The notes under the pieces are model-generated. The model saw only the letters and a program-made list of their open reading frames with translations, was not told the DNA's origin and searched no databases. Of a DNA stretch of 64,000 bases, positions 1-8,219 are shown in pieces. The DNA comes from a bacterium (GTDB lineage Bacteria; Myxococcota_A; Bradymonadia; Bradymonadales; Bradymonadaceae), in assembly GCA_030427705.1 (NCBI GenBank), contig JAUIBR010000003.1, forward strand, positions 1 through 64,000, in the 5' to 3' direction. The translations under genes and the position numbers were made by a program. Positions within the stretch are counted from its first letter, which is position 1; every line of letters begins with the position of its first letter.

Positions 1-1768
1 CGGGGGGAGGGCTGAACGCTTCGCTGGCGTCGCTCGGCTTTGCCTCGCTGGCGTCGCTCGGCTTTGCCTCGCTGGCGTCGCTTACGCTGGGGGCGCTCGG
101 CTTTGCTTCGCTCGCCTCGCTGGGGGCGCTTGGCTTTGCTTCGCTCGCCTCGCTGGGGGCGCTCGGCTTTGCTTCGCTCGCCTCGCTGGGGGCGCTTGGC
201 TTTGCTTCGCTCGCCTCGCCGGGGGCGCTTGGCTTTGCTTCGCTCGCCTCGCCGGGGGCGCTTGGCTTTGCTTCGCTCGCCTCGCTGGGGGCGCTTGGCT
301 TTGCTTCGCTCGCCTCGCTGGGGGCGCTCGGCTTTGCTTCGCTCGCCTCGCCGGGGGCGCTTGGCTTTGCTTCGCTCGCCTCGCCGGGGGCGCTTGGCTT
401 TGCTTCGCTCGCCTCGCCGGGGGCGCTTGGCTTTGCTTCGCTCGCCTCGCTGGGGGCACTCGGCTTTGCTTCGCTCGCCTCGCTGGGAGATTGACCGGGG
501 TCGGATTCGTTATCGTCTTCAGACGACGGTTCCTTGGTTGGTGACGCGGATGTTTCACGTGCGGTGGCTTGTGGGACCGCCACAACAGTTGGCAACTCCA
601 CCGGCGGGAGGTCGCTGTCGAACGACTCCTCGAGCGCTGCCAAACGCGACACGATGGTACCGAAACCAACCATCGGTTCCAGGTGCGATAGCCGCAACAA
701 GGCCATCTCAAGCACCATCTTCGGGAACGAGCTGCGCGCCATCTCCTGCGTACAAGAGGACAAGATACTGAACCCTCGGTGAAGAACCGTGGGTTCGGTC
801 GCCGCGACTTGTGCACGCGCGGCTTCGATTTCCGACGACGTGAGGTCGGTAACGCGTTCGGCATCATCAACCACAGCAATAACCATCAGGTTACGGAAGT
901 GCCGCACCAGCTCTTTGGAAAACTGCTGAAGGTCATACCCATAGTTATTCACCTCATCGAGCGCGAGCAGCGCCCTCGACGGATTATGGGCCAGCACAGC
1001 CTCGCTAATCTCAAATAGATGTTTGCGGTTGGCGACGCCCAGAATCTCGTTCACTTGTGATTCGGAAATCGTGGTGCCCGCAAAGCTGATGACCTGGTCC
1101 AGAAGACTCAGCGCATCGCGCATCCCGCCCGCGGCTTGCCGAGCAATCACCTGCAGGGCCGCTCGTTCCGCGGTGATATTCTCAAGACCGCATAGCTTCT
1201 CGAGATAGTCGACGATGTCGTTTAGGCCAATTCGCTTAAAATCGTAGCGCTGACACCGACTCAAAATCGTGACCGGAATCTTCTGCGGTTCTGTCGTCGC
1301 GAAGATGAACTTCGCATGTGGAGGTGGCTCTTCGAGGGTCTTCAACAGTGCGTTGAAGGCCTCGGTCGTGAGCATGTGGACTTCGTCGATGATGTAGATC
1401 TTGTAGCGTGCACGGCTCGGGGCGTAGCGCACACTCTCGCGTAGTTCGCGAATCTCATTGATGCCGCGGTTGGAGGCGCCGTCGATCTCGAATACATCGA
1501 CTGACTGACCGTTTGTAATTGCCTCGCACGAATCGCAGGTCCCACAAGGCGTGGTCGTTGGGCCGTCGAAGCTCTCACAGTTCATCGCCTTGGCCAAAAT
1601 ACGCGCCGTAGACGTCTTGCCGACCCCGCGAGCTCCTGTGAACAGGAACGCGTGGTGAACACGGTTCTGCTCAATCGCGTTCTTCAGCGTACGGGCAACA
1701 TGATTTTGCCCAACAACATCTTCGAATTGTGTCGGCCGCCATTTTCGGGCGAGCACCAAATAGGACAT
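1..1768 (-). CDS. dnaX: DNA polymerase III subunit gamma/tau (DnaX), C-terminus beyond left edge
   Basis: Clamp-loader ATPase that loads the beta clamp (DnaN, also in this window) during replication. Reading leftwards from the ATG at 1768, the start MSYLVLARKWRP and the Walker A motif GARGVGKTST are classical DnaX. A four-cysteine zinc-binding stretch (CESFDG...CGTCDSC), a DEVHML Walker B and the SRCQR sensor/arginine-finger region follow. The AAA+ core ends near residue 370. From about residue 427 the protein becomes an 11-residue repeat (APSEASEAKPS) and no stop occurs before position 1, so the tail is incomplete. I saw no A-AAA-AAG slippery site in the part present. It lies 73 bp downstream of the aminotransferase on the same strand. 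No clear Shine-Dalgarno precedes the ATG. Confidence 0.95.
   Translation of the reverse strand, partial: MSYLVLARKWRPTQFEDVVGQNHVARTLKNAIEQNRVHHAFLFTGARGVGKTSTARILAKAMNCESFDGPTTTPCGTCDSCEAITNGQSVDVFEIDGASNRGINEIRELRESVRYAPSRARYKIYIIDEVHMLTTEAFNALLKTLEEPPPHAKFIFATTEPQKIPVTILSRCQRYDFKRIGLNDIVDYLEKLCGLENITAERAALQVIARQAAGGMRDALSLLDQVISFAGTTISESQVNEILGVANRKHLFEISEAVLAHNPSRALLALDEVNNYGYDLQQFSKELVRHFRNLMVIAVVDDAERVTDLTSSEIEAARAQVAATEPTVLHRGFSILSSCTQEMARSSFPKMVLEMALLRLSHLEPMVGFGTIVSRLAALEESFDSDLPPVELPTVVAVPQATARETSASPTKEPSSEDDNESDPGQSPSEASEAKPSAPSEASEAKPSAPGEASEAKPSAPGEASEAKPSAPGEASEAKPSAPSEASEAKPSAPSEASEAKPSAPGEASEAKPSAPGEASEAKPSAPSEASEAKPSAPSEASEAKPSAPSEASEAKPSAPSVSDASEAKPSDASEAKPSDASEAFSPPP
87..486. 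repeat. 33-bp tandem repeat, about 12 copies, in the 3' part of dnaX
   Basis: Twelve head-to-tail copies of a 33-bp unit containing ggctttgcttcgctcgcctc, differing mainly at ctcgg/cttgg and ctggg/ccggg positions. The unit length is a multiple of three, so on the minus strand each copy adds eleven residues rich in Ala, Ser, Glu, Pro and Lys to the DnaX tail. Degenerate shorter units (gctggcgtcgctcggctttgc) continue towards position 20. Confidence 0.95.
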
Positions 1769-1841
1769 GACGATTTTCGCGGTCAAAGTAGGTCCGGAAA
1801 CCCTACCAAATCGTGTGCGAGTGACAAAGGCAAGATGCGGT

Positions 1842-3038
1842 TTAAAGCACCTTCGGGAGGGCATGGGCGAGCGCCCAATAATCGCCAATATCGTTGTAGA
1901 TCTGGGCTGACAGACGGATCAATCGCTTTGGCGGTTTTGGCCAGGGAATGATGGGAACCTCGATATGGTGGTTCTCAAGCAGATCTGTCTGGGCGGGATC
2001 CAGATACAATGGCGTATCGTGCTTCTTGGGCCCGCCGTCCGGCAGGGGAATCGACGCGAGTGAGCCCACCATCTCTTCTGGACATGGTGGTTCGACTCCA
2101 AGCGCGTCCGCAACGATGTCACGGCCTTGCAGCACCATTGCGTGATTGTGGGCGCGAAGTTCTTCCCACCCACCGGGCAATAAGTTGCCCATGAATTCTA
2201 TTGCGCGCGGCACGGCAAGCATCGCGGTCACGTCGCTCGTGCCCACCCATTCGAACTCTTTACGAAAACGCTCTTCCGGTGTTTGCACAGGAGCGTTCGC
2301 CCCGTGGCTAATCACGAGTGGCCGAATCTGCGTGCGCTTGGCCGGGTCCACATACAGAAACGCAACGCTTTTGGGTGCGCATACCCATTTGTGGCAGTTA
2401 CCGGTGTAGTACGTCGGTTGGAGCGCTTTCAGATCGAGCGGCAACATCCCCGGAGCATGCGCGCCATCCACCAGAACATCGATGCCCCTCGCCTTCGCTT
2501 CCCGGATGATCTCTCCCACAGGAAACACAAGCCCGGTCTGGCTCACGACGTGGTCCACCAAGACCAACTTCGTTCTTTCAGTCATCGCGGCCACAAACGC
2601 CGCGACGACCGTCTCAGGCCCGTCGATTGGATAGGGTACGACCGCTTCTACCACCGTGGCACCCGCTCGCTCTGCAACGAACTCCAGAGCGTTTCGGGAT
2701 GCGTTGTACTCCTGCGTAGCGACGATGAGTTCATCACCAGGGGCGAACTCCAAGCTACGCAGCACCGTGTTCACACCGGTCGTGGCGTTGTTCACCCACG
2801 CGAGGTCTTCGGGGTCCGCGCCTACGAATTGACCGAGCGCGGTTCGAGCGTCGTTTGCCAACTCCCCAATATCACGTACATAGAAACGGACCGGTTGGGC
2901 CTCCATGCGGTCGGCCATCGTCCGTTGATATTCCAGAACCGCTTTGGGGCATGCGCCAAACGAACCGTGGTTCAAGAAGTGGATGTCATCCAGACCCCAA
3001 TGAACCTTGAACGATTGATGCACTACTGGTTCTGCCAC
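1842..3038 (-). CDS. Aminotransferase class V family protein (isopenicillin N epimerase-like)
   Basis: PLP-dependent fold-type I enzyme of 398 residues. The N-terminus HFLNHGSFG and the segment VDGAHAPG followed by TGNCHKWVCAPK (the Lys after HK binds PLP) are typical of the CefD/isopenicillin N epimerase-like branch of class V aminotransferases. The reaction is not determined by sequence: epimerase, cysteine desulfurase-like or lyase activities all occur in this branch. The start is GTG at 3038, overlapping the 3' end of the EF-hand gene by 16 bp, with no good Shine-Dalgarno of its own, so translational coupling is likely. dnaX follows 73 bp downstream. Confidence 0.85.
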   Translation of the reverse strand: MAEPVVHQSFKVHWGLDDIHFLNHGSFGACPKAVLEYQRTMADRMEAQPVRFYVRDIGELANDARTALGQFVGADPEDLAWVNNATTGVNTVLRSLEFAPGDELIVATQEYNASRNALEFVAERAGATVVEAVVPYPIDGPETVVAAFVAAMTERTKLVLVDHVVSQTGLVFPVGEIIREAKARGIDVLVDGAHAPGMLPLDLKALQPTYYTGNCHKWVCAPKSVAFLYVDPAKRTQIRPLVISHGANAPVQTPEERFRKEFEWVGTSDVTAMLAVPRAIEFMGNLLPGGWEELRAHNHAMVLQGRDIVADALGVEPPCPEEMVGSLASIPLPDGGPKKHDTPLYLDPAQTDLLENHHIEVPIIPWPKPPKRLIRLSAQIYNDIGDYWALAHALPKVL

Positions 3039-3232
3039 CAGTTGCGGAACTCATCGAACTCGATGGTGCCGTTGCCGTCGGCATCAATGGTTTCAAAACC
3101 AATGGCCGCCTCTTCGTCCGACATTCCTGCACCCAACGCACCCAACAGGCGCTTAAACTCGTCGATATCGATGATTCCGTTTTGGTCGACATCGAAGAAA
3201 TCAAAGAGCTCACGCAATTCTTGACTATCCAT
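3023..3232 (-). CDS. Small EF-hand calcium-binding protein (calmodulin-like)
   Basis: A 69-residue protein with two canonical EF-hand loops, DVDQNGIIDIDE and DADGNGTIEFDE, each with acidic residues at loop positions 1, 3, 5, 9 and 12. It has no signal peptide, so it is presumably a cytoplasmic calcium sensor or buffer. The ATG at 3232 is chosen because GGAGGA lies about five bases upstream; an ATG four codons earlier (3244) has no ribosome site. Its end overlaps the start of the aminotransferase, so the two probably form a unit. A much longer open frame upstream on this strand has no coding character and overlaps the type III genes. Confidence 0.85.
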   Translation of the reverse strand: MDSQELRELFDFFDVDQNGIIDIDEFKRLLGALGAGMSDEEAAIGFETIDADGNGTIEFDEFRNWWQNQ

Positions 3233-3352
3233 CTCTTCCTCCATGAAAGGGCCATAGAACGGTATCACGATAGATTTGTGTTGCCACCTGCCAACGAAAC
3301 ATCGTAGAACCGCATCACTTCTAGGATAAACCCACGCAAGTTTGGGGGAAAA

Positions 3353-3751
3353 ATGAGATTCTTGATCGCCGCTGCGGTGGCATTTTTTGCGTTTATGCCC
3401 GTGGCATTTGCCGACACGAGTGCGACGCCAGAGTTCGGTTATGGCGCTCTTCTGTTGCGGATGGTCATTGGCTTGGGCGCAGTTTGCCTGATCGCCGTCC
3501 TGGCCCTCAAGTATGGGTTGGCGCGTTTCGCCCCGGCAGCAAACGACTCCGGTAAACTCGAGGTCATCGACCGGCTCTCTCTTGAGCCGCGCCGAAGTAT
3601 TGTCGTCGTTCGGGTAGCGGGTCAGGCTGTCGTTGTCGGTATGAGTGACGCAGGAATGCAGACGCTCGCGCAGATGCCGCTGAGTGAGTTTGAGGACGAA
3701 CCTCCGAAAATGTTTCATGTGAAACATTCCACCGAATCGGAGGCGGCCTAG
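3353..3751 (+). CDS. fliO: FliO-like type III export protein
   Basis: A 132-residue protein with an N-terminal signal/TM segment ending near FAFMPVAFADTSA, a second hydrophobic segment (about residues 30-55, ending ALKYGLARF) and a cytoplasmic domain containing LEVIDRLSLEPRRSIVVVRV, the usual FliO signature. FliO is a flagellar factor assisting FliP assembly. Here it is the first gene of an R-S-T-U export cassette whose other members look non-flagellar, which is unusual. Its stop codon abuts the ATG of sctR. It is divergent from the EF-hand gene across about 120 bp that should hold both promoters. Confidence 0.75.
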   Translation: MRFLIAAAVAFFAFMPVAFADTSATPEFGYGALLLRMVIGLGAVCLIAVLALKYGLARFAPAANDSGKLEVIDRLSLEPRRSIVVVRVAGQAVVVGMSDAGMQTLAQMPLSEFEDEPPKMFHVKHSTESEAA

Positions 3752-4405
3752 ATGGAAAGCCCAATCACCATGGTCCTGCTTCTGGCTGGGCTCGCGCTCC
3801 TTCCGTTCTTCCTGATTATGGTCACCAGTTTCGTGAAAATCGCAGTGGTACTGTCGATTTTGCGGACCGCCATCGGTGTCCAGCAAGCGCCGCCAAACCA
3901 GGTTATCACCGGACTTGCGTTGGTACTGAGCATCTACGTGATGGCGCCTGTCGGGATGGAAGCCTACCAGGCGATGTCGCCCACGCTGACCGAGATCGAA
4001 GCGGGTTCGTTTGAACCAAGTTTGAGCAACTACCAGGAGCTCGCAGCAACGGCGGCCCAGCCGTTGAAGGCATTCCTTGTGAAACACTCGGACGACGCCG
4101 AGCGGGGTATGCTCTACGAAATGTCGCTCGAGATGCATGGCGACATCATGGAAATAACCGATACCGACCTCCTTGTGGTTATCCCATCTTTCGTGATGAC
4201 CGAGCTGAAGGAGGCGTTTGTCGTGGGTTTCCTGCTCTTCGTGCCCTTCATTGTCGTGGACCTCGTGGTCGCAAACGTGCTCTTGAGCTTGGGCATGCAC
4301 ATGCTCAGCCCCACCACCATCAGCTTGCCATTTAAGCTGCTGCTCTTTGTGCTTGTCGACGGCTGGTACCTGGTCGTGAAAGGTCTTCTGTTGGGGTACG
4401 CGTAA
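3752..4405 (+). CDS. sctR: Type III secretion export apparatus protein SctR (FliP/YscR family)
   Basis: Inner-membrane component of the type III export gate, 217 residues with four hydrophobic segments. The segment TSFVKIAVVLSILRTAIGVQ and the following APPNQ and YVMAPVG match the non-flagellar YscR/SctR branch better than flagellar FliP, as do the length and the absence of the long cleavable signal of FliP. The stop overlaps the next start as TAATG, implying coupled translation of R and S. The flagellar alternative is not excluded because a FliO-like gene precedes it. Confidence 0.88.
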   Translation: MESPITMVLLLAGLALLPFFLIMVTSFVKIAVVLSILRTAIGVQQAPPNQVITGLALVLSIYVMAPVGMEAYQAMSPTLTEIEAGSFEPSLSNYQELAATAAQPLKAFLVKHSDDAERGMLYEMSLEMHGDIMEITDTDLLVVIPSFVMTELKEAFVVGFLLFVPFIVVDLVVANVLLSLGMHMLSPTTISLPFKLLLFVLVDGWYLVVKGLLLGYA

Positions 4406-4668
4406 TGCAGGACATTCTGATTCAGATTGCCCGTGAGGGCCTTTTGTTGGTGCTGGTCGTCTCGGCGCCGCCCGTGCTTGCCAGCATGGTCATCGGTCTT
4501 GCGATTAGCGTGCTGCAAGCCACTACACAGATTCAGGAACAGACACTGACGTTCGTGCCCAAGATTGTGGGAGTCGTCTTAAGCTTAGTCGTGGCTGGGC
4601 CTTGGATTGGCGCGCAATTGATTCGCTTTACACGTGTCGTCTTCGAGAGCATCCCACAGGTGATGTAG
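4405..4668 (+). CDS. sctS: Type III secretion export apparatus protein SctS (FliQ/YscS family)
   Basis: An 87-residue protein with two transmembrane hairpin helices, the usual length for FliQ/SctS. Family features include the first helix LLLVLVVSAPPVLASMVIG, the following ISVLQATTQIQEQTLTFVPK and a hydrophobic second helix. It forms part of the R5S4T1 export gate complex. It overlaps the end of sctR by one base and its TAG overlaps the GTG of sctT (TAGTG). Confidence 0.9.
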   Translation: MQDILIQIAREGLLLVLVVSAPPVLASMVIGLAISVLQATTQIQEQTLTFVPKIVGVVLSLVVAGPWIGAQLIRFTRVVFESIPQVM

Positions 4669-5468
4669 TGAATGTCTACGCCGACATATTCACAGCCCTG
4701 GAGGCATTCACCGTCTTGTTTGGGCTGTTAACGGTTCGCTTTGGCGTGCTTGTTCAAATGGTGCCATTTCTTGGCGGTAAAGCCACTCCGCAGCCCGTCA
4801 AGCTGGCCATCGCGCTCGCCCTATCGCTGATTGTGCTTCCGTCCGTGTGGTCGACCTATCTGGCAAATCCTCCCGGACCCACGCTGATCGCTGTGTACGC
4901 TATGAAGGAGGCGCTCATAGGCCTGACGCTTGGCTTTGTGACCGCTCTGGTATTTGATGCAGTGCGGATTGCGGGCCAGATCATCGACACCGCCCGCGGC
5001 CAGAATCTGGCAACCGCGCTTGTGCCGCAACTACCCGACCGTGTGAGTATCACTGCCGTTCTGTACTACCAGCTCGCTGTCGTCATCTTCCTGCTTAGTG
5101 GTGGTCATCTGCTGTTCTACTCCGCCCTCGTCGACACCTTCCAAGCCTTTCCGCTGCTTGGTTTTCCCGAGTTTCAGACGGAGGCCATGATGATGGTGAT
5201 TGTACGTTGGTTCGGTGACTCGATGCTTTTCGCCGTTCAACTGGCAATACCAGTTATCGCTGCGATTCTGCTCGCTGACATGGTGCTTGCTCTTATCAAT
5301 AAAGCCGCGCCGCAGATTCAAGTCTTCTTCTTGGGAATGCCCGCAAAAGCCATGTTGGGAATCTTGGTTGTGCTTCTCACATTGTCGGCGGCGATCGAAA
5401 CCTTCTGGTTAGACACCGCATTGAGTGAAATTGGTCAAATCCCAGACCTGCTTCTGGGGGTCCAATGA
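4668..5468 (+). CDS. sctT: Type III secretion export apparatus protein SctT (FliR/YscT family)
   Basis: A 266-residue polytopic inner-membrane protein with six or more hydrophobic segments. GVLVQMVPFLGG and the stretch around ARGQNLATALVPQ match the FliR/SctT family. The start is taken as the GTG at 4668 because it overlaps the sctS stop by one base and gives the family-typical N-terminus (NVYADIFTALEAFT); an in-frame ATG further upstream would run through sctS. The end overlaps sctU by four bases (ATGA). Confidence 0.88.
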   Translation: MNVYADIFTALEAFTVLFGLLTVRFGVLVQMVPFLGGKATPQPVKLAIALALSLIVLPSVWSTYLANPPGPTLIAVYAMKEALIGLTLGFVTALVFDAVRIAGQIIDTARGQNLATALVPQLPDRVSITAVLYYQLAVVIFLLSGGHLLFYSALVDTFQAFPLLGFPEFQTEAMMMVIVRWFGDSMLFAVQLAIPVIAAILLADMVLALINKAAPQIQVFFLGMPAKAMLGILVVLLTLSAAIETFWLDTALSEIGQIPDLLLGVQ

Positions 5469-6511
5469 GCGGGGAGAAGACCGAACAAGCAACTCCAAAG
5501 CGCCGTAGGAAAGCGAAAAACGACGGAAAAGTCGCCAAAAGTGCTGATTTTACTGGGGTTATTGTCACTATCTCAGTCGCCGGGGCGCTGGTATTCGCCG
5601 CCGCCCCTGCGATCACAAAACTATTGGATCTCTTTCGCCTGATTCTACAAAAAGTTGGCGAACAACCAACGGCCTCGGAACTCCCAAGCTATTTAAATAT
5701 AGGCCTTTTTACAGCTGCCACCGCCCTGGGTCCTATCCTGGCGGTCGCGTTCATTATCGCCGCGTTTGTCACTTATACACAAATTGGACCTGTATTTACT
5801 GTTAAGCCCCTGGTCCCTGATGCAAACCGTTTGAACCCTGCCGAGGGATTGAAACGAATGTTCTCAAAGGACCGGCTGGTCGACCTCCTGAAGAACTCGA
5901 TTCGGCTGATCTTGATCGGAGCCGTCGCGTACATTCTCTACTTGGATGCGTTCCCCGCGATCATTTCGATGACCGGCCGATCGGTCCCGACATCGATTGC
6001 CGCCGGAATGGCGATCTTCACGGATTTAGGTTGGTCGCTTTTGGGAGTTTTACTCGTGTTTGGGGTAGTCGACCTGCTGTGGCAGCGTCACTCCTTTGAG
6101 AAGTCCATCATGATGTCCAAGCAGGAAGTGAAGGACGAATACAAAGAGAGCGAGGGCGACCCGATGCTCAAGGGCAAACGACGGCAGATGCACAAGCAGA
6201 TGCTGCGAGAAGCCGAAGTGTCGGCGGTTCGCCAGGCGGATGCCCTGGTTGTTAATCCGACACATGTCGCGGTGGGCCTGCGTTACGATGCAACCTCCCG
6301 TGGCGCTCCCTACATTGTTGCGCGAGGACGAGGTGACCTAGCCCAACGCCTGCGAGAGGAGGCCGAGCGTTGGAACGTTCCTATCATTCAAAACGTGCCG
6401 CTCGCCCGAGCGTTGGTGGACTTAGAATTGGAAGAAGAGATCCCCGAAGACCTCTACGAGGCCGTGGCTGAGGTCCTGAAGTTCGTCTATTCGCTGCGAA
6501 AGGAAGAGTAA
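5465..6511 (+). CDS. sctU: Type III secretion export switch protein SctU (FlhB/YscU family)
   Basis: A 348-residue protein with the N-terminus MSGEKTEQATPKRRRKAK typical of SctU/FlhB, four transmembrane segments, and a cytoplasmic domain containing the autocleavage motif NPTH (in VVNPTHVAVGLRYD). Cleavage between Asn and Pro switches substrate specificity during assembly. The ending with LARALVDLELEEEIPEDLYEAV matches the family. Length and N-terminus resemble YscU-type proteins. It follows sctT with an ATGA overlap; the TPR gene starts directly after its TAA. No ATPase, ring or needle gene of the system is seen in this window. Confidence 0.92.
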   Translation: MSGEKTEQATPKRRRKAKNDGKVAKSADFTGVIVTISVAGALVFAAAPAITKLLDLFRLILQKVGEQPTASELPSYLNIGLFTAATALGPILAVAFIIAAFVTYTQIGPVFTVKPLVPDANRLNPAEGLKRMFSKDRLVDLLKNSIRLILIGAVAYILYLDAFPAIISMTGRSVPTSIAAGMAIFTDLGWSLLGVLLVFGVVDLLWQRHSFEKSIMMSKQEVKDEYKESEGDPMLKGKRRQMHKQMLREAEVSAVRQADALVVNPTHVAVGLRYDATSRGAPYIVARGRGDLAQRLREEAERWNVPIIQNVPLARALVDLELEEEIPEDLYEAVAEVLKFVYSLRKEE

Positions 6512-6859
6512 GTGGAACCAGAAACAATCGACAATCTACTGGCCCTTGCCGCGCGCACCATCAATGCCGGGAACTACGATGACGCTCAGGCGGTCCTAGA
6601 GGGCCTCCTAACATTGGTGAATCACGGCGAGGCCTGGATGGGGCTAGCGACGATCGCGCGCAAGCAGGGGCAGTCAGAAATGGCCCTCGAGTATCTGAAT
6701 CAAGCTCATCAGGCATCTCCCCATTCAATGCTCATTCGAATGGCGCTCGCTGAAGCGCTTGTATCTAAGGGCGAAAAGACCGCGGCCCACCAACACCTCA
6801 CCGTGCTGCGACACCACGCTGACTACAAACAGAAGGCAGAAGCACTACTAGATCGGTGA
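6512..6859 (+). CDS. TPR-repeat protein, last gene of the type III cassette
   Basis: A 115-residue all-helical protein with about three tetratricopeptide repeats (for example the unit with LEGLLTLVNHGEAWMGLATI and the next with ALEYLNQAHQASPHS). The GTG start at 6512 directly follows the sctU stop, so it is co-transcribed. By analogy with SycD/LcrH-type chaperones or SctG-type proteins it may serve the secretion system, but this is inference. Its TGA stop lies inside the first copy of the 23-bp tandem repeat that follows (cggTGAgcg), so the last residues Asp-Arg are repeat-derived. Confidence 0.8.
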   Translation: MEPETIDNLLALAARTINAGNYDDAQAVLEGLLTLVNHGEAWMGLATIARKQGQSEMALEYLNQAHQASPHSMLIRMALAEALVSKGEKTAAHQHLTVLRHHADYKQKAEALLDR

Positions 6860-7079
6860 GCGAAAGCGAACCAAATCGGTGAGCGAAAGCGAACCAAATC
6901 GGTGAGCGCAAGCGAACCAAATCGGTGAGCGAAAGCGAACCAAATCGGTGAGCAAAAGCGAACCAAATCGGTGAGCGAAAGCGAACCAAATCGGTGAGCG
7001 CAGCGAACCAAATCGGTGAGCGAAAGCGAACCAAATCGGTGAGCGCAAGCGAACCAAATCGGTGAGGCGAAGCCGAACC
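6851..7079 (+). repeat. Tandem repeat family A, about 10 copies of a 23-bp unit
   Basis: Ten head-to-tail copies of a unit containing cggtgagcgaaagcgaacc followed by aaat. Single-base variants are present, one copy is a base shorter, and the last copy is degenerate. It fills the whole space between the convergent TPR and lipoprotein genes and supplies the TGA of the former. The same family occurs at 22018, 23265 and 26147. Confidence 0.95.
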
Positions 7080-7080
7080 C

Positions 7081-8100
7081 CTAGTTCGAACGTAAGTCGA
7101 TGCGATAGATTCGTTTGTCATCGCCCACGGACACTACCAAGATCATTGGGGCGCCGGTCGATTCTTTGTCGATCTCAAAGACGTGCGCACGGTCCTGAAT
7201 TTTGCGGTACTCAAGGCCGGATTTGTAGCGACCGGTTTTGTCAGATGTGAAGAAAGCGTGTTCGGCTCTTTCGTCCGGTGTGAATCGCTCATTCTTACCA
7301 ATAATCGTGAATTTCGCGGGATCTAGCTGCACAAACTCACGCTTCATATTGCGTACTTGATAGTCAACAATGACAAAATCTGTCACCTTTTTAGAGTCCC
7401 ATCGCTCGCGCCCGCGACCTACAAAATCCTCACGACGATAGCCGAGGATTTTGAATTCCATATCCCCGAGTCTGTACTTCTTCTTAAGGCGAGACATTTG
7501 TCCCTGTCTCTCGACGATCTGGTAGACGGTTTCCACGTCATCCTTGCTGTGGAGATACAGCAACGACATTCCCTTTGACCCTGTCGACAACAGCGTCACG
7601 TAGGAATCCAGGTTCCACAATTCGGACGCGATTTTGGTATGTTTCTCTTTCAGCGGAATTCGCCGACTCTCGTTGATCTTTCGAAGGCTCGCGATCGCTT
7701 GGTCGAATTCGCCCTGGTCTTCAAAATCAAACGCGTTTGAGACCATGAAGATCCGCTCATTTCGCGTGTGAACGGTGAATTGCCCGACGTCCCCAAGCTC
7801 CATGCCTTTGTAGTTTGAGCACTTCCACGCAACGAACTCATCATCGACCGGGTTGTTGAACCAACCGGTCGGACATTCGGGAAGCTGCTTGGCAGACTTC
7901 AACTCGACATCATGCCACTTCGAGAAATCGCCTTCCCATTTCAGGGCCTCAAGCTCTTCGAGCTCAGGGATAGCAACGCCTTCATCGACCTCTTCCACCG
8001 CGGCATCGACCATCCCGGCATCCACCTCCGCTGGCGGGTCATCCTTACAGCCCGTCGCGATGATAGAAGCTAGAATGGCGATTTGAATCCTGCGTGTCAT
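7081..8100 (-). CDS. Predicted lipoprotein of unknown function
   Basis: A 339-residue protein with the leader MTRRIQIAILASIIATGC, a lipobox ending in Cys18 and an acidic linker (DDPPAEVDAG...EEVDEGV), so it is exported and lipid-anchored. The remainder (about residues 50-339) is a soluble domain that I do not recognise. The start at 8100 is preceded by AGGAT at good spacing; the frame stays open further upstream to 8256 but that would bury the leader and overlap the HMG-CoA lyase gene. It is convergent with the type III cassette across repeat family A and divergent from mvaB over 119 bp. Confidence 0.8.
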   Translation of the reverse strand: MTRRIQIAILASIIATGCKDDPPAEVDAGMVDAAVEEVDEGVAIPELEELEALKWEGDFSKWHDVELKSAKQLPECPTGWFNNPVDDEFVAWKCSNYKGMELGDVGQFTVHTRNERIFMVSNAFDFEDQGEFDQAIASLRKINESRRIPLKEKHTKIASELWNLDSYVTLLSTGSKGMSLLYLHSKDDVETVYQIVERQGQMSRLKKKYRLGDMEFKILGYRREDFVGRGRERWDSKKVTDFVIVDYQVRNMKREFVQLDPAKFTIIGKNERFTPDERAEHAFFTSDKTGRYKSGLEYRKIQDRAHVFEIDKESTGAPMILVVSVGDDKRIYRIDLRSN

Positions 8101-8219
8101 AAGAACGATCCTACAACTGATACGGCGTTTGCCCAAGTTCTGACCGAACGCAGCGGCTGACATTGACATGAGCCGAGCAGCGGCGATAGCGTATCGGGTC
8201 TCAACTGCGGAGTAGTCGC

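Noticed and set aside
87-486. CRISPR-like regular array
   Set aside because: Units are contiguous with no unique spacers and lie inside a coding frame. The other arrays are also direct tandem repeats and no cas genes are present.
40-879. Plus- and minus-strand open frames over the 5' repeats
   Set aside because: The repeat unit is a multiple of three and is open in several frames. Only the dnaX frame continues from a proven gene.
2283-3224. Plus-strand open frame opposite the aminotransferase
   Set aside because: Arg/His-rich shadow; the PLP enzyme on the other strand has clear motifs.
3245-4300. Long minus-strand open frame upstream of the EF-hand gene
   Set aside because: It overlaps fliO and sctR, is rich in His/Arg shadow composition, and the EF-hand gene has its own strong ribosome site at 3232.
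3353-6511. Simple flagellar assignment of the export genes
   Set aside because: R and U motifs and lengths fit the non-flagellar branch better, though FliO leaves doubt; kept as a finding rather than a flat call.
6798-7121. Open frames made of family A repeats (ending LTDLV-type units)
   Set aside because: Purely repetitive translation with no ribosome site; the repeat is explained as intergenic.
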